A stretch of 40,952 bases of DNA from assembly GCF_009711205.1 (NCBI RefSeq), contig NZ_WMIG01000029.1, positions 1-40,952 on the forward strand. Reading direction: 5' to 3'. The DNA comes from Paracoccus litorisediminis (GTDB lineage: Bacteria > Pseudomonadota > Alphaproteobacteria > Rhodobacterales > Rhodobacteraceae). Below are positions 7,053-14,196 of this stretch, one piece after another; positions within the stretch are counted from its first letter, which is position 1, and every line of letters starts with the position of its first letter. The position numbers and the translations under genes were made by a program. The notes under the pieces were generated by a model, which ran no database searches, was not told where the DNA came from, and saw only the letters and a program-made list of their open reading frames with translations.

Positions 7053-8231
7053 ATGCCAAACAATAGCCCACCCAAAACCGCTGCTTGGCCCGCAATTTTT
7101 GCCATTGCCGTTGGCGTGGCCGCGCTCATTACCGCCGAATTGCTGCCGGTAAGCTTGCTCACCCCTATGGCGCAAGGTCTCTCGATTAGTGAGGGCATGG
7201 CCGGTCAGTCGGTCTCGGTCACGGCCTTCGTCGCCATCTTCGCCAGCCTGTTCGTCACCACCGCGACCAGAGGCATTGATCGACGCTTCGTCGTCATGGG
7301 ATTTTCGGTGCTTCTGATCGCATCCAGTCTGATTGTTGCTGTTGCACCGAACTATGCATGGATGCTGGTCGGACGTGTGTTGCTCGGCCTGGCACTGGGC
7401 GGCTTCTGGGCGATGGCGGTGTCTCTCGCCATGCGACTGGTTCCCGCATCGGACGTGCCCAAAGCATTGTCGATCGTGTTTGGCGGGGTGTCTGTTGCGA
7501 TGGTTGCCTCGGCCCCGCTCGGTAGCTTTCTCGGCGGCCTGATCGGCTGGCGTGGCGTGTTCATCGTGGCGGCGGCATTCGGAGTCATCTGCCTGATTTG
7601 GCAGGCGATCACCCTTCCCAAGATGCCTCCCCGTGGGAGTGGTAACTTCGCGGCAGTCGTCGCGCTTCTCGGTCGGACTGGTGTATGCTTGCCAATGCTC
7701 GCGATCTTTGCCGTCTTTGCCGGACAGTTTTCCGTTTTGACCTATCTGCGGCCGTACTTCGAGCGTGTCTCTGGCTTCGGCGTCGAGGGTGTCTCTTTCG
7801 TGCTGCTAATCTTCGGCGTAGCGAACTTCGTCGGAACGTCGCTGTCTTCCATTGCTCTGCGCCACAGTCTTCGCATTACTTTGGCTTTTGCACCCTTGGT
7901 TCTGGCCGGATGTGCGATCGGGTTAGCCACGTTCGGCACCATTCCCTTCGCAGTTGTCGCACTAATCGCGATCTACGGCTTTGGTTTTGGCTTCGTCCCG
8001 GTCGCATGGTCTACATGGGTGACGCGCGAGTTGGGTGATGACGCTGAAAGCGCAGGAGGCTTGCAGGTCGCGGTGATCCAGTTGGCCAATACCACTGGAG
8101 CTGGCCTGGGCGGATACGCGCTTGATCTGGGTGGCCCCTTGGCGCCGATCTTATTCGGAGCCGCGCTCCTCGCATTAACCTCGGCACTGGTCATTGCTGC
8201 TGTGCCGCGTCCAATCAGCAGGGTGGCTTAG
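7053..8231 (+). CDS. nepI: NepI-like purine ribonucleoside efflux transporter (MFS)
   Basis: A 392-residue inner-membrane major facilitator with about 12 hydrophobic segments. It closely follows E. coli NepI (YicM) as I remember it: ELLPVSLLTPMAQGL, ISEGMAGQSVSVTAFVA, FASLF, GRVLLGLALGGFWAM, MRLVPASDVPKALS, VAVIQLANTTGAGLGGYALD. NepI exports inosine and guanosine and analogues such as 6-mercaptopurine by proton antiport. Start at ATG 7053, with GGCAAGGACC upstream. The divergent LysR protein is its likely regulator. Codon and base use look less GC-rich than the catabolic operons further on. The substrate assignment is by similarity only; other DHA1-type efflux roles are possible. Confidence 0.85.
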   Translation: MPNNSPPKTAAWPAIFAIAVGVAALITAELLPVSLLTPMAQGLSISEGMAGQSVSVTAFVAIFASLFVTTATRGIDRRFVVMGFSVLLIASSLIVAVAPNYAWMLVGRVLLGLALGGFWAMAVSLAMRLVPASDVPKALSIVFGGVSVAMVASAPLGSFLGGLIGWRGVFIVAAAFGVICLIWQAITLPKMPPRGSGNFAAVVALLGRTGVCLPMLAIFAVFAGQFSVLTYLRPYFERVSGFGVEGVSFVLLIFGVANFVGTSLSSIALRHSLRITLAFAPLVLAGCAIGLATFGTIPFAVVALIAIYGFGFGFVPVAWSTWVTRELGDDAESAGGLQVAVIQLANTTGAGLGGYALDLGGPLAPILFGAALLALTSALVIAAVPRPISRVA

Positions 8232-8283
8232 CGGTATGCCACCTCATATTCACTGTCATTCTGCAGTTACCCTTAAGTATTTA

Positions 8284-8424
8284 TGGGCCAGTCGTCTGCA
8301 CCACAGCCCGCATCTGTCGACACGACAGTACGCGCGGATCCTGCGGGAATGGGTGAATTCGATAGGCCTGGAACCCAGTGCCTATGGCACCCATTCGATG
8401 CGCCGAACGAAGGTGGCGCCGATC
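8284..8424 (+). pseudogene. Tyrosine recombinase, internal fragment
   Basis: The frame reads WASRLHHSPHLSTRQYARIL, REWVNSIGLEPSAYGTHSMR and RTKVAPI, which is the catalytic-domain segment of small site-specific tyrosine integrases; THSMRRT carries the His-x-x-Arg of the active site. Similarity stops at about 8424 where YRRTxNLRAVQLLLGHTK would be expected, and the frame ends soon after. No start and no active-site Tyr remain. Confidence 0.75.
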
Positions 8425-8551
8425 TTGATGACGCACTCACCTTGTCAGAGGGAGTTGATCTGTGAACAACGAAATCCCCAATAAGCTGGCAGCCGTGCGG
8501 AAAACCGCCATTCGCTGCACTAGCACGATGTGTTGTCATCAAACTTTCCGT

Positions 8552-9190
8552 TGGTCTCGGACGGCGTGCCTGACGATGAAGGTGCTGTTTGGCATGGCCT
8601 TGCGGGAAACGACCGGCTTTGAGGAAGGATTCCTGCGTCTGATCGGCTTGAACTGGAAGGTGCCCTTCGTCGGGCGATCCTTCCACGGAAAGACTCGCTT
8701 GTCCTCCTCTGTTCAGCACTCTCACGTCGCCAGAAGACGCTTGCGGTGACCATCCTGTATCGCGGCTCCAGAGGGCAGTTGCACTGCTGATCGACAGCCC
8801 CGTTACTGAAGTGGAGGGCGAGCGGCACGCCCGCAAGCATGGCATCGCCAAGTGGCGGGTCTGACGTAAGATCCACCTCGCGATGGATGAGCAAATATTG
8901 AAGGTCTTGGCTGTTGAGATCACCCGGATCCATTTCGATGACGGCCTATTCGGCGGGAGAACAGTCCGCCGGACTGTTTTCTGACCCTCCTCTTTGCCCG
9001 ATCTGCTTTGCGAGATCCCGACGGGTGAGGTGATTGGTAGCTTTACCGCCGATGGTGCCGATCGCCGAGCTCATGATGTCATTTCCCCCCGCAAAAATGC
9101 GCAGCTGGTAGGCCGCCGGTGCCGTGGCGCGTAACGAGGCCTTGGGGGCATCATAATACCTCGGACGGGCGCTCTGACGACGATGGAGTC
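8552..9190 (+). pseudogene. IS5-family transposase, decayed and interrupted
   Basis: Pieces of an IS5-type DDE transposase follow one another in changing frames: CLTMKVLFGMALRETTGFEE at about 8567, RRQKTLAVTILYRGSRGQLH near 8730, then LLIDSPVTEVEGERHARKHG with the first catalytic Asp near 8790, then a stop and RKIHLAMDE near 8870. After the 36-bp palindromic repeat the protein resumes as LPDLLCEIPTGEVIGSFTAD (second catalytic Asp) near 8996-9055, then SPRKNAQL and RNEALGAS near 9090-9150. At least two frameshifts and several stops are present. Terminal repeats of the element were not identified. Confidence 0.8.
8951..8986 (+). repeat. 36-bp palindromic repeat, copy 2, inside IS5 remnant
   Basis: Core arms AACAGTCC (8960-8967) and GGACTGTT (8971-8978) flank GCC, extended with one mismatch to 11 bases. 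It matches the reverse complement of 5715-5750 at 31 of 36 bases. It lies between the two halves of the IS5 transposase frame, where the protein alignment to IS5 relatives shows roughly 14 extra codons, so it looks inserted there. Confidence 0.75.
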
Positions 9191-9503
9191 CGCTGCCAAG
9201 GGCAGCGCCCATGGCAACGTGATCGGGCTATCGGGGACGCTTTGGGTTGGTGCCTTGCGTCATGTCGCTCTTATGACTGAGGCTGGGTCAAAGGCGGCCC
9301 GTGCGGCCAACAGTTCTGAAAGCGCGGCCTCCCGGAAATTTAGCCGCGATGCGGCAATCTGCCCCAAACCGGCGGCGTTAATTACTGTAAATTACCTGCC
9401 GATACGAGCCGGACTACTGCCAAATGTGGCATCTTCCGAGGAGCCGGTTGTCCGGAGGCTAGCAGCATTTCCTGACAAATCCAGCGCAAGGAGAAACAGG
9501 GCC
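9191..9503. other. Intergenic stretch, no gene seen
   Basis: The plus-strand frame leading into the next gene is open through much of this stretch but shows no family similarity. It probably contains the promoter of the downstream gene and the decayed end of the IS5 remnant. A ribosome-binding site AAGGAG lies at 9488-9493. Confidence 0.4.
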
Positions 9504-9965
9504 ATGACCCAATCCGACCCCAAAGCTGCCGTCCCGACCGCCGATGAGCTGCGCCTGCTTCATCTGCAAAAAGAGCTGGAGGAAATGGAGCGCCGCGCCA
9601 AGCTTCTTGACACCGAGCGTCAGGAGCGCGCCCGTGCCGCCGAGGAATTCCTCAAGGGCGAGGTCACTGACCGTGAACGCGAATTGATCCGCCGTCTTGT
9701 CATGAATGCGGTCGAGAAGGGCCAGTTCGAGGTGATGGTTTACAGTTTCCCCTCGAAGCTCTGCACCGATAACGGCCGGGCCATCAACAATGCCGAACGC
9801 GACTGGCCCGAGACGCTGCAAGGCAAGGCGCGGGATTTCTACGACCGGTTCAAGGCAAATCTGCAGCCCAAGGGCTACAAGCTGAAAGCGATGATCATCA
9901 ACTTTCCCGATGGCATGCCCGGAGACGTCGGCTTCTACCTGGATTGGGCGCCGAAGGCGGTGTGA
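9504..9965 (+). CDS. Conserved hypothetical protein with N-terminal coiled coil
   Basis: A 153-residue soluble protein that I recognise only as a conserved hypothetical. Residues about 12-60 are strongly charged and heptad-like (LRLLHLQKELEEMERRAKLL, then DTERQERARAAEEFL), predicting a coiled coil. The C-terminal part has a compact motif: SFPSKLCTDNGRAINN near residue 80, DWPETLQGKARDFYDRF near 98, and KGYKLKAMIINFPDGMPGDV near 120. Start at ATG 9504 with AAGGAG ten bases upstream. It is 134 bases before the SulP gene on the same strand and beside polyphosphate genes, so a role in that locus is possible, but nothing in the sequence names a function. Confidence 0.75.
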   Translation: MTQSDPKAAVPTADELRLLHLQKELEEMERRAKLLDTERQERARAAEEFLKGEVTDRERELIRRLVMNAVEKGQFEVMVYSFPSKLCTDNGRAINNAERDWPETLQGKARDFYDRFKANLQPKGYKLKAMIINFPDGMPGDVGFYLDWAPKAV

Positions 9966-10099
9966 TTGCGGCCTGGGATTACTTGCATGCAAGCGAGGTA
10001 TCGGACGCCAGAGTGTCTGCCAGAACATCCGGCCAGACGGGCAGGACAATCGCCTGCCTCTCATTGCCTGAGCAGGATTGAGTGACGAGGTCTCAGTGA

Positions 10100-11869
10100 A
10101 TGGTAGGCATCCCACCGAAACTATCGCCAGAAGAGCGGAAGAAAGTCGAACCCTCTGCTTGGCTGCGCGTTTTGCCAAGCTTGCAAGGCTATCGACCGGG
10201 ATGGCTGACCTCTGACGTTTCAGCCGGGCTGGCCATTGCCGCTGTGGGCATTCCCAGCGCCATCGCCTATCCGGCAATTGCCGGGTTGCCCCCTGAAACC
10301 GGGATTTATGCCAGTATCGGGTCGGTGATCGGCTATGCGCTGGTTGGTCCCTCACGTCGGCTGATTGTTGGGCCGGATGCCGCGACCATGGCCGTCATGG
10401 CGGCGGTCCTGGCGACAGTCCTGCAGCAAATGCCGGGATTGCCGCAGGCCGATCTTGTCGGCGCAGCATCGCTTCTGTCGATTGGCGTCGGTCTTATCTG
10501 CTTTGCGGCCAGCGCATTGAAGCTGGGCAATATCGCGAGCTTGCTTTCACGGCCCATCCTCGCCGGTTTTTTCATCGGCGTGGCTATCTCGATCATCATC
10601 GGCCAGATCGGCCGCGTGACCGGGCTCAAGATCGAATCCGACGGGCTGGTCGGGCCATTGACCGAGTTGATACAGAAGGCGCACAGCATCCACTGGCCTT
10701 CGCTTCTGCTTGCCCTCATCATGTTCGCGATCCTGCAATTTGTCAGGATGCGACCGGTGGGCATACCCGGTCCGGTGATCGTCGTCGCCCTGTCCGGGCT
10801 GCTATCCGCGATCTTCAATTTCGAGGCCAAGGGGATCAGGATCGTCGGAAACCTGCCGACCGGACTGCCATCTATCGGTTTCCCGGTTCATTCCGGGCTA
10901 CCCTTTGATGATCTGATGCTGGGCGCGGCGGCGATTTTTGTCGTCAGCTTCGGCGCCGGCATCATAACGGCGCGCAGCTTTGCCGCCCGAACCGGCGAGG
11001 ACGTGGACCCCAATGCCGAACTGCGTGGTTTTGGCGCGGCAAACATCGTGTCCGGCCTTCTGGGTGGATTTGCGGTCACGTCATCGGATTCCCGAACGGC
11101 AGTGAACCTATCGGTCGGTGGAAAGACCCAGCTTGCCGGGCTGGCGGCGGCGATTGTGCTGGCCATCGCTGTCGCCTTCTTTGCCAGCTATCTGCGGATC
11201 CTGCCGATCCCGGCGCTGGGGGCAATCCTGATTGCCGCGGCGCTGAGCGTGATCGACCTCGACGGATTGCGGCAGATATGGCGCATCAGCCGGGTCGAAT
11301 TCGGCTTTGCCTTGATCGCCATGGCCGGCGCGATCAGTTTCGGCGTGTTGCAAGGGGTCGTCGTGGCGATCATCGCAACCTTCGTCTATGTCATCCTCAA
11401 GGAGATCCAGCCAAGGGTGGCATTGCTGGGGCAGATCCCCGGACGGTTGGGGTTCTACAAGCTACATCGCTCAGCCGATGTGCAGCCTGTTCCCGGGCTT
11501 CTGATTTGTTTTATTCAGGGCAATCTGTTGTTTTTCAATACAGATCACGTCGATGGCCAGCTTCGCGAGATCATTGCCGAACACGCCCCCGACACACGCT
11601 GGCTGATCATTGACGCCTCGGCGATAACGCAGATCGACAGCACCGCTATTGCCATGCTTGAGGACCTGCAGCGCGATCTTGAGGGACTTGGTATCCGGAT
11701 GGGCCTAAGCGAGGTGCAATCAAGCGTTTGGACGCTGCTTGAGCGCTGCCGCTTCAGCTCCCGGCTTGGTCCGGCGATGATCTTTGACGATTTGGATGAC
11801 GCGCTGCGCGCCTTCAGGGCCGCGGCACCTGAAGCGGCGGACGCAAGGAATGAACCAGCGCCCGCGTAA
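10100..11869 (+). CDS. SulP-family anion transporter with STAS domain
   Basis: A 589-residue SLC26/SulP inner-membrane anion transporter. The hallmark AYPAIAGLPPETGIYASI, then GSSRRLIVGPD-like SRRLIVGPDAATM, sits in residues about 55-100. Ten or more hydrophobic segments extend to about residue 430. A cytoplasmic STAS domain follows at about 455-570, with LLFFNTDHVDGQL, LIIDASAITQIDSTAIAMLE and VWTLLERCRF. Family members carry sulfate, bicarbonate or other anions; the substrate here is unknown. It ends 20 bases before ppk2, so both are probably cotranscribed, which couples an anion transporter with polyphosphate-nucleotide chemistry. Start at ATG 10100, with GAGG about 12 bases upstream. Confidence 0.9.
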   Translation: MVGIPPKLSPEERKKVEPSAWLRVLPSLQGYRPGWLTSDVSAGLAIAAVGIPSAIAYPAIAGLPPETGIYASIGSVIGYALVGPSRRLIVGPDAATMAVMAAVLATVLQQMPGLPQADLVGAASLLSIGVGLICFAASALKLGNIASLLSRPILAGFFIGVAISIIIGQIGRVTGLKIESDGLVGPLTELIQKAHSIHWPSLLLALIMFAILQFVRMRPVGIPGPVIVVALSGLLSAIFNFEAKGIRIVGNLPTGLPSIGFPVHSGLPFDDLMLGAAAIFVVSFGAGIITARSFAARTGEDVDPNAELRGFGAANIVSGLLGGFAVTSSDSRTAVNLSVGGKTQLAGLAAAIVLAIAVAFFASYLRILPIPALGAILIAAALSVIDLDGLRQIWRISRVEFGFALIAMAGAISFGVLQGVVVAIIATFVYVILKEIQPRVALLGQIPGRLGFYKLHRSADVQPVPGLLICFIQGNLLFFNTDHVDGQLREIIAEHAPDTRWLIIDASAITQIDSTAIAMLEDLQRDLEGLGIRMGLSEVQSSVWTLLERCRFSSRLGPAMIFDDLDDALRAFRAAAPEAADARNEPAPA

Positions 11870-11889
11870 TCGACGAACAGGAGAAGGTC

Positions 11890-12717
11890 ATGGGCAAGAA
11901 GAAGGACATCCCGGTCGACACAGTACAAGCGGATCAGGGGGCCAAGCTAGATCGCAAGACCTACGAGAAAGAGATCGCCCGCCTTCAGGTCGAACTTGCC
12001 CATCTGCAGGCTTGGGTCAAACACAGCGGGGCGCGCATCGTGGTGATCTTCGAAGGTCGTGACGCGGCAGGCAAAGGTGGCTTGATCAAGCGCATCACGG
12101 AAAGGGTCAGTCCGCGGGTGTTCCGCGTCGTGGCCCTGCCGGCGCCGAGCGATCGCGAGAAGTCGCAGATATTCATGCAGCGCTATATCAGTCAGCTTCC
12201 GGCCGCCGGAGAAATCGTGATCTTCGACCGAAGCTGGTACAATCGCCCTGGCGTCGAGCGTGTGATGGGCTTTACCCCGGAAGCCAAGGTCAAAAACTTT
12301 CTGAAAGGTCTGCCTCAGCTGGAAGCCTGGTTGGTCGGGTCAGGGGTGATCCTGTTGAAATACTTCCTTGATGTCTCGGAGGAAGAGCAGGAGCGACGCT
12401 TCCGCCAGCGCGTCGAGGACCCCGTGCGGCAATGGAAACTCAGCCCGATGGACGTCGAATCCTACCGTCGCTGGTGGGATTATACTGCGGCCTATTCCGA
12501 GATGATCCGCATGACCGACACCGAGCAGGCACCGTGGTGGGTCATCGACTCAAACGACAAGAAACGCGCAAGGATCAATGCGATCACACATCTGCTGGCG
12601 TCCATCCCCTATGAGAGGGTCAAGTTCAAGAAGCCCGAATTCGGAAAGCGACAGGAGCGGCCGAAAGGCTTCGCCAAGGATATCCTGTTTCGCAATGTCG
12701 TGCCAAACGTGACCTGA
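11890..12717 (+). CDS. ppk2: Polyphosphate kinase 2 (single-domain PPK2)
   Basis: A 275-residue cytoplasmic kinase that transfers phosphate between polyphosphate and nucleoside diphosphates (GDP/ADP to GTP/ATP) or the reverse. The Walker A motif GRDAAGKGG is at residues 56-64 and Walker B IFDRSWYNR at 111-119, followed by the lid-type segment PGVERVMGF. The length and single domain fit class I PPK2. Further conserved blocks are RQWKLSPMDVESYRRWWDYT and WWVIDSNDKKRARIN. The RBS GGAGAAGG precedes ATG 11890 by a few bases. It is downstream of a SulP transporter and converges on the CYTH/ParA/CHAD operon, forming a polyphosphate locus. Confidence 0.95.
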   Translation: MGKKKDIPVDTVQADQGAKLDRKTYEKEIARLQVELAHLQAWVKHSGARIVVIFEGRDAAGKGGLIKRITERVSPRVFRVVALPAPSDREKSQIFMQRYISQLPAAGEIVIFDRSWYNRPGVERVMGFTPEAKVKNFLKGLPQLEAWLVGSGVILLKYFLDVSEEEQERRFRQRVEDPVRQWKLSPMDVESYRRWWDYTAAYSEMIRMTDTEQAPWWVIDSNDKKRARINAITHLLASIPYERVKFKKPEFGKRQERPKGFAKDILFRNVVPNVT

Positions 12718-12943
12718 CGCCATGCAGGCGTAAACAGGCATGGTGCCTGATCAGCGCACCAGTTCCAATCATGAGGTAGCGTTTTTCGGTGTCACGACGC
12801 TGGTGTGCCACCTCATAGGCCATACGCTTGGCCGAATGCGCGCCGGACATGCTGGCAATCTGGCACGATCCCGCTTGCAACCACGATCACGTCGTCACGC
12901 TTCAACGGGGGGCACGGAAAATCGCCCCCATAACGCTTCTTCA
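12718..12943. other. Convergent intergenic stretch
   Basis: It separates the 3' ends of ppk2 and the CYTH gene. A GC-rich hairpin (GGGGGC, loop of ten, GCCCCC) lies at about 12907-12929 without a T run, so termination on either strand is only possible. No gene recognised. Confidence 0.4.
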
Positions 12944-13438
12944 TCAGCCCGTAAGCTTCGCAAGCATTTCGGAATCCACTACTGCAAGCGCCTTGTTGCG
13001 ATAGCGCTTGTCCAGCGTCACATCCATGCCGAACCAGTCCGGCGGCACGAAAGCCTCCGCAGCCGCCTCCGAAGGAAACTCCACCTCGACGGTCATCAGC
13101 GACTTCAATGTTCCGGCATAGATGTCGAGGTCATAGGTCTGACCACCAGGAAGCCCGCCCTTGAAGCGGGTCTTTTCCACCCGCCGACCCTCGGTTTCCG
13201 GCCAAAGCGCCTCGAATTGCGCGGCGGTGATCGCCACCTCGCGCTCGGAACGGACAAGGCCCTCACCGCCCTTGATCGAAAGGAAATGGTTTTTGTCGGA
13301 CTGGCGCAGCCGCAACTCGATCGAATCCTCGGAGGAGGTGACATAGCCCTGCCGGATCTCGGCCGACGGGACGCCGTCGAGGTCGGGCAGGATGCGTAGC
13401 AGGAATTTGCGTTCGATTTCCAGCGGTCGGTCAGTCAT
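12944..13438 (-). CDS. CYTH-domain (tri)polyphosphatase
   Basis: A 164-residue soluble CYTH-superfamily enzyme. The signature ExExK is present at residues 7-11 (EIERK), followed by alternating charged beta-strand motifs: IRQGYVT, IELRLRQ, FLSIKGG, RSEREVAIT, VEKTRF, YDLDIYAG and TVEVEFPS. These line the triphosphate tunnel. Small bacterial CYTH proteins of this class are mostly inorganic triphosphatases using Mg or Mn; adenylyl cyclase activity is less likely. Start at ATG 13438, which overlaps the stop of the ParA gene by eight bases (ATGACTGA), so translation is coupled. It is last in the RHH-CHAD-ParA-CYTH operon and would degrade tri- or short-chain polyphosphate. Confidence 0.88.
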   Translation of the reverse strand: MTDRPLEIERKFLLRILPDLDGVPSAEIRQGYVTSSEDSIELRLRQSDKNHFLSIKGGEGLVRSEREVAITAAQFEALWPETEGRRVEKTRFKGGLPGGQTYDLDIYAGTLKSLMTVEVEFPSEAAAEAFVPPDWFGMDVTLDKRYRNKALAVVDSEMLAKLTG

Positions 13439-14195
13439 CCGTCGTCCCTTCCATGCGCGCGCGCAATTCGCGCTGTAGCTCATCATAGGCTTTTGCTGCC
13501 GGGCGCGTCTGGGCGAAGGTCGCGACAGGCGCGCGATGTGTGCCCATCCGCTCGATATCGGTTGAGAACGGGACTTCGACCGCGAGAAACCGATCGGGAT
13601 AGGTCTCACGCATCCGGGCCATGGTCTCGGCATGTAATGTCTTTTGCTTCTGCACCATCGAGAAGAAGGCCACGACCTTCTGCTTGTCGGCCTGTGCATG
13701 GTCATCGAGGAAATCGAGAAGCTGCTCGAAGGTCCGCTCGGACAGTGTCGTCGGGATGACCGGGACGACGATGTGATCGGCGGCCTCGAACACGTTCTCT
13801 GCCAGCATCGAGATGTTCGGTGGGCAGTCCAGCAGGACGATGTCGTAATCCCCCGCCACGGATTTCAGTGATCGGCCGAGCCGTTCGCGGTTGTGCTTCA
13901 TGCGGGACAGAAAGACGTCGAAATCACGGAAGCTCATGTTGGCGGGCAGGATGTCGAGATTGTCGAAATCGCTGCCGCGGATCGCCTTGGCAAAGCGTTC
14001 GGTATCCTTGAAGAAGGCCTCATCCAGCAGCTTCTTCGAGGGTTTGACGCGGAAATAAAAGCCCGACGCCCCCTGCGGGTCCAGGTCGCACAGAAGCACC
14101 CGCGCGCCAGACTGGGCAAAGGCATGGGCAAGGTTCACCGCTGTCGCCGTTTTGCCCACGCCGCCCTTGTTGCTGTAACAGGCAATAATCTTCAC
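13431..14195 (-). CDS. ParA/MinD-family partition ATPase
   Basis: A 254-residue ATPase of the ParA/Soj class. The deviant Walker A KGGVGKT is at residues 10-16 with the signature Lys, switch I DLDPQGAS is at about 37-44, and Walker B DIVLLDCPP at about 118-126. Such ATPases form dynamic DNA-bound dimers that move plasmids, chromosomes or protein cargos. It has no N-terminal HTH domain, like ParA of type Ib systems and cargo-positioning relatives. Start is GTG 14195, because AAAGGAG lies six bases upstream; the frame extends to 14279 but within the CHAD gene. It follows the CHAD gene by one base and overlaps the CYTH gene, so the cargo is probably the CHAD-bound polyphosphate granule rather than a plasmid (inference). 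Confidence 0.9.
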   Translation of the reverse strand: MKIIACYSNKGGVGKTATAVNLAHAFAQSGARVLLCDLDPQGASGFYFRVKPSKKLLDEAFFKDTERFAKAIRGSDFDNLDILPANMSFRDFDVFLSRMKHNRERLGRSLKSVAGDYDIVLLDCPPNISMLAENVFEAADHIVVPVIPTTLSERTFEQLLDFLDDHAQADKQKVVAFFSMVQKQKTLHAETMARMRETYPDRFLAVEVPFSTDIERMGTHRAPVATFAQTRPAAKAYDELQRELRARMEGTTDD

Positions 14196-14196
14196 A

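Noticed and set aside
5715..8986. A 3.3-kb transposon bounded by inverted 36-bp repeats carrying LysR and NepI genes
   Set aside because: IS5 transposase sequence continues on both sides of the right-hand repeat, with its 5' half inside the supposed unit. That does not fit a unit inserted into the IS5 gene, so the repeats are better seen as separate small insertions.
12718..12943. Small RNA gene between ppk2 and the CYTH gene
   Set aside because: There is a GC-rich hairpin but no promoter or T run that would support an independent RNA.
13431..14195. Plasmid partition parA marking a replicon origin
   Set aside because: No replication gene, no ParB-type neighbour beyond the small RHH protein, and the operon partners are polyphosphate-related, so a plasmid role is less likely, though not excluded.
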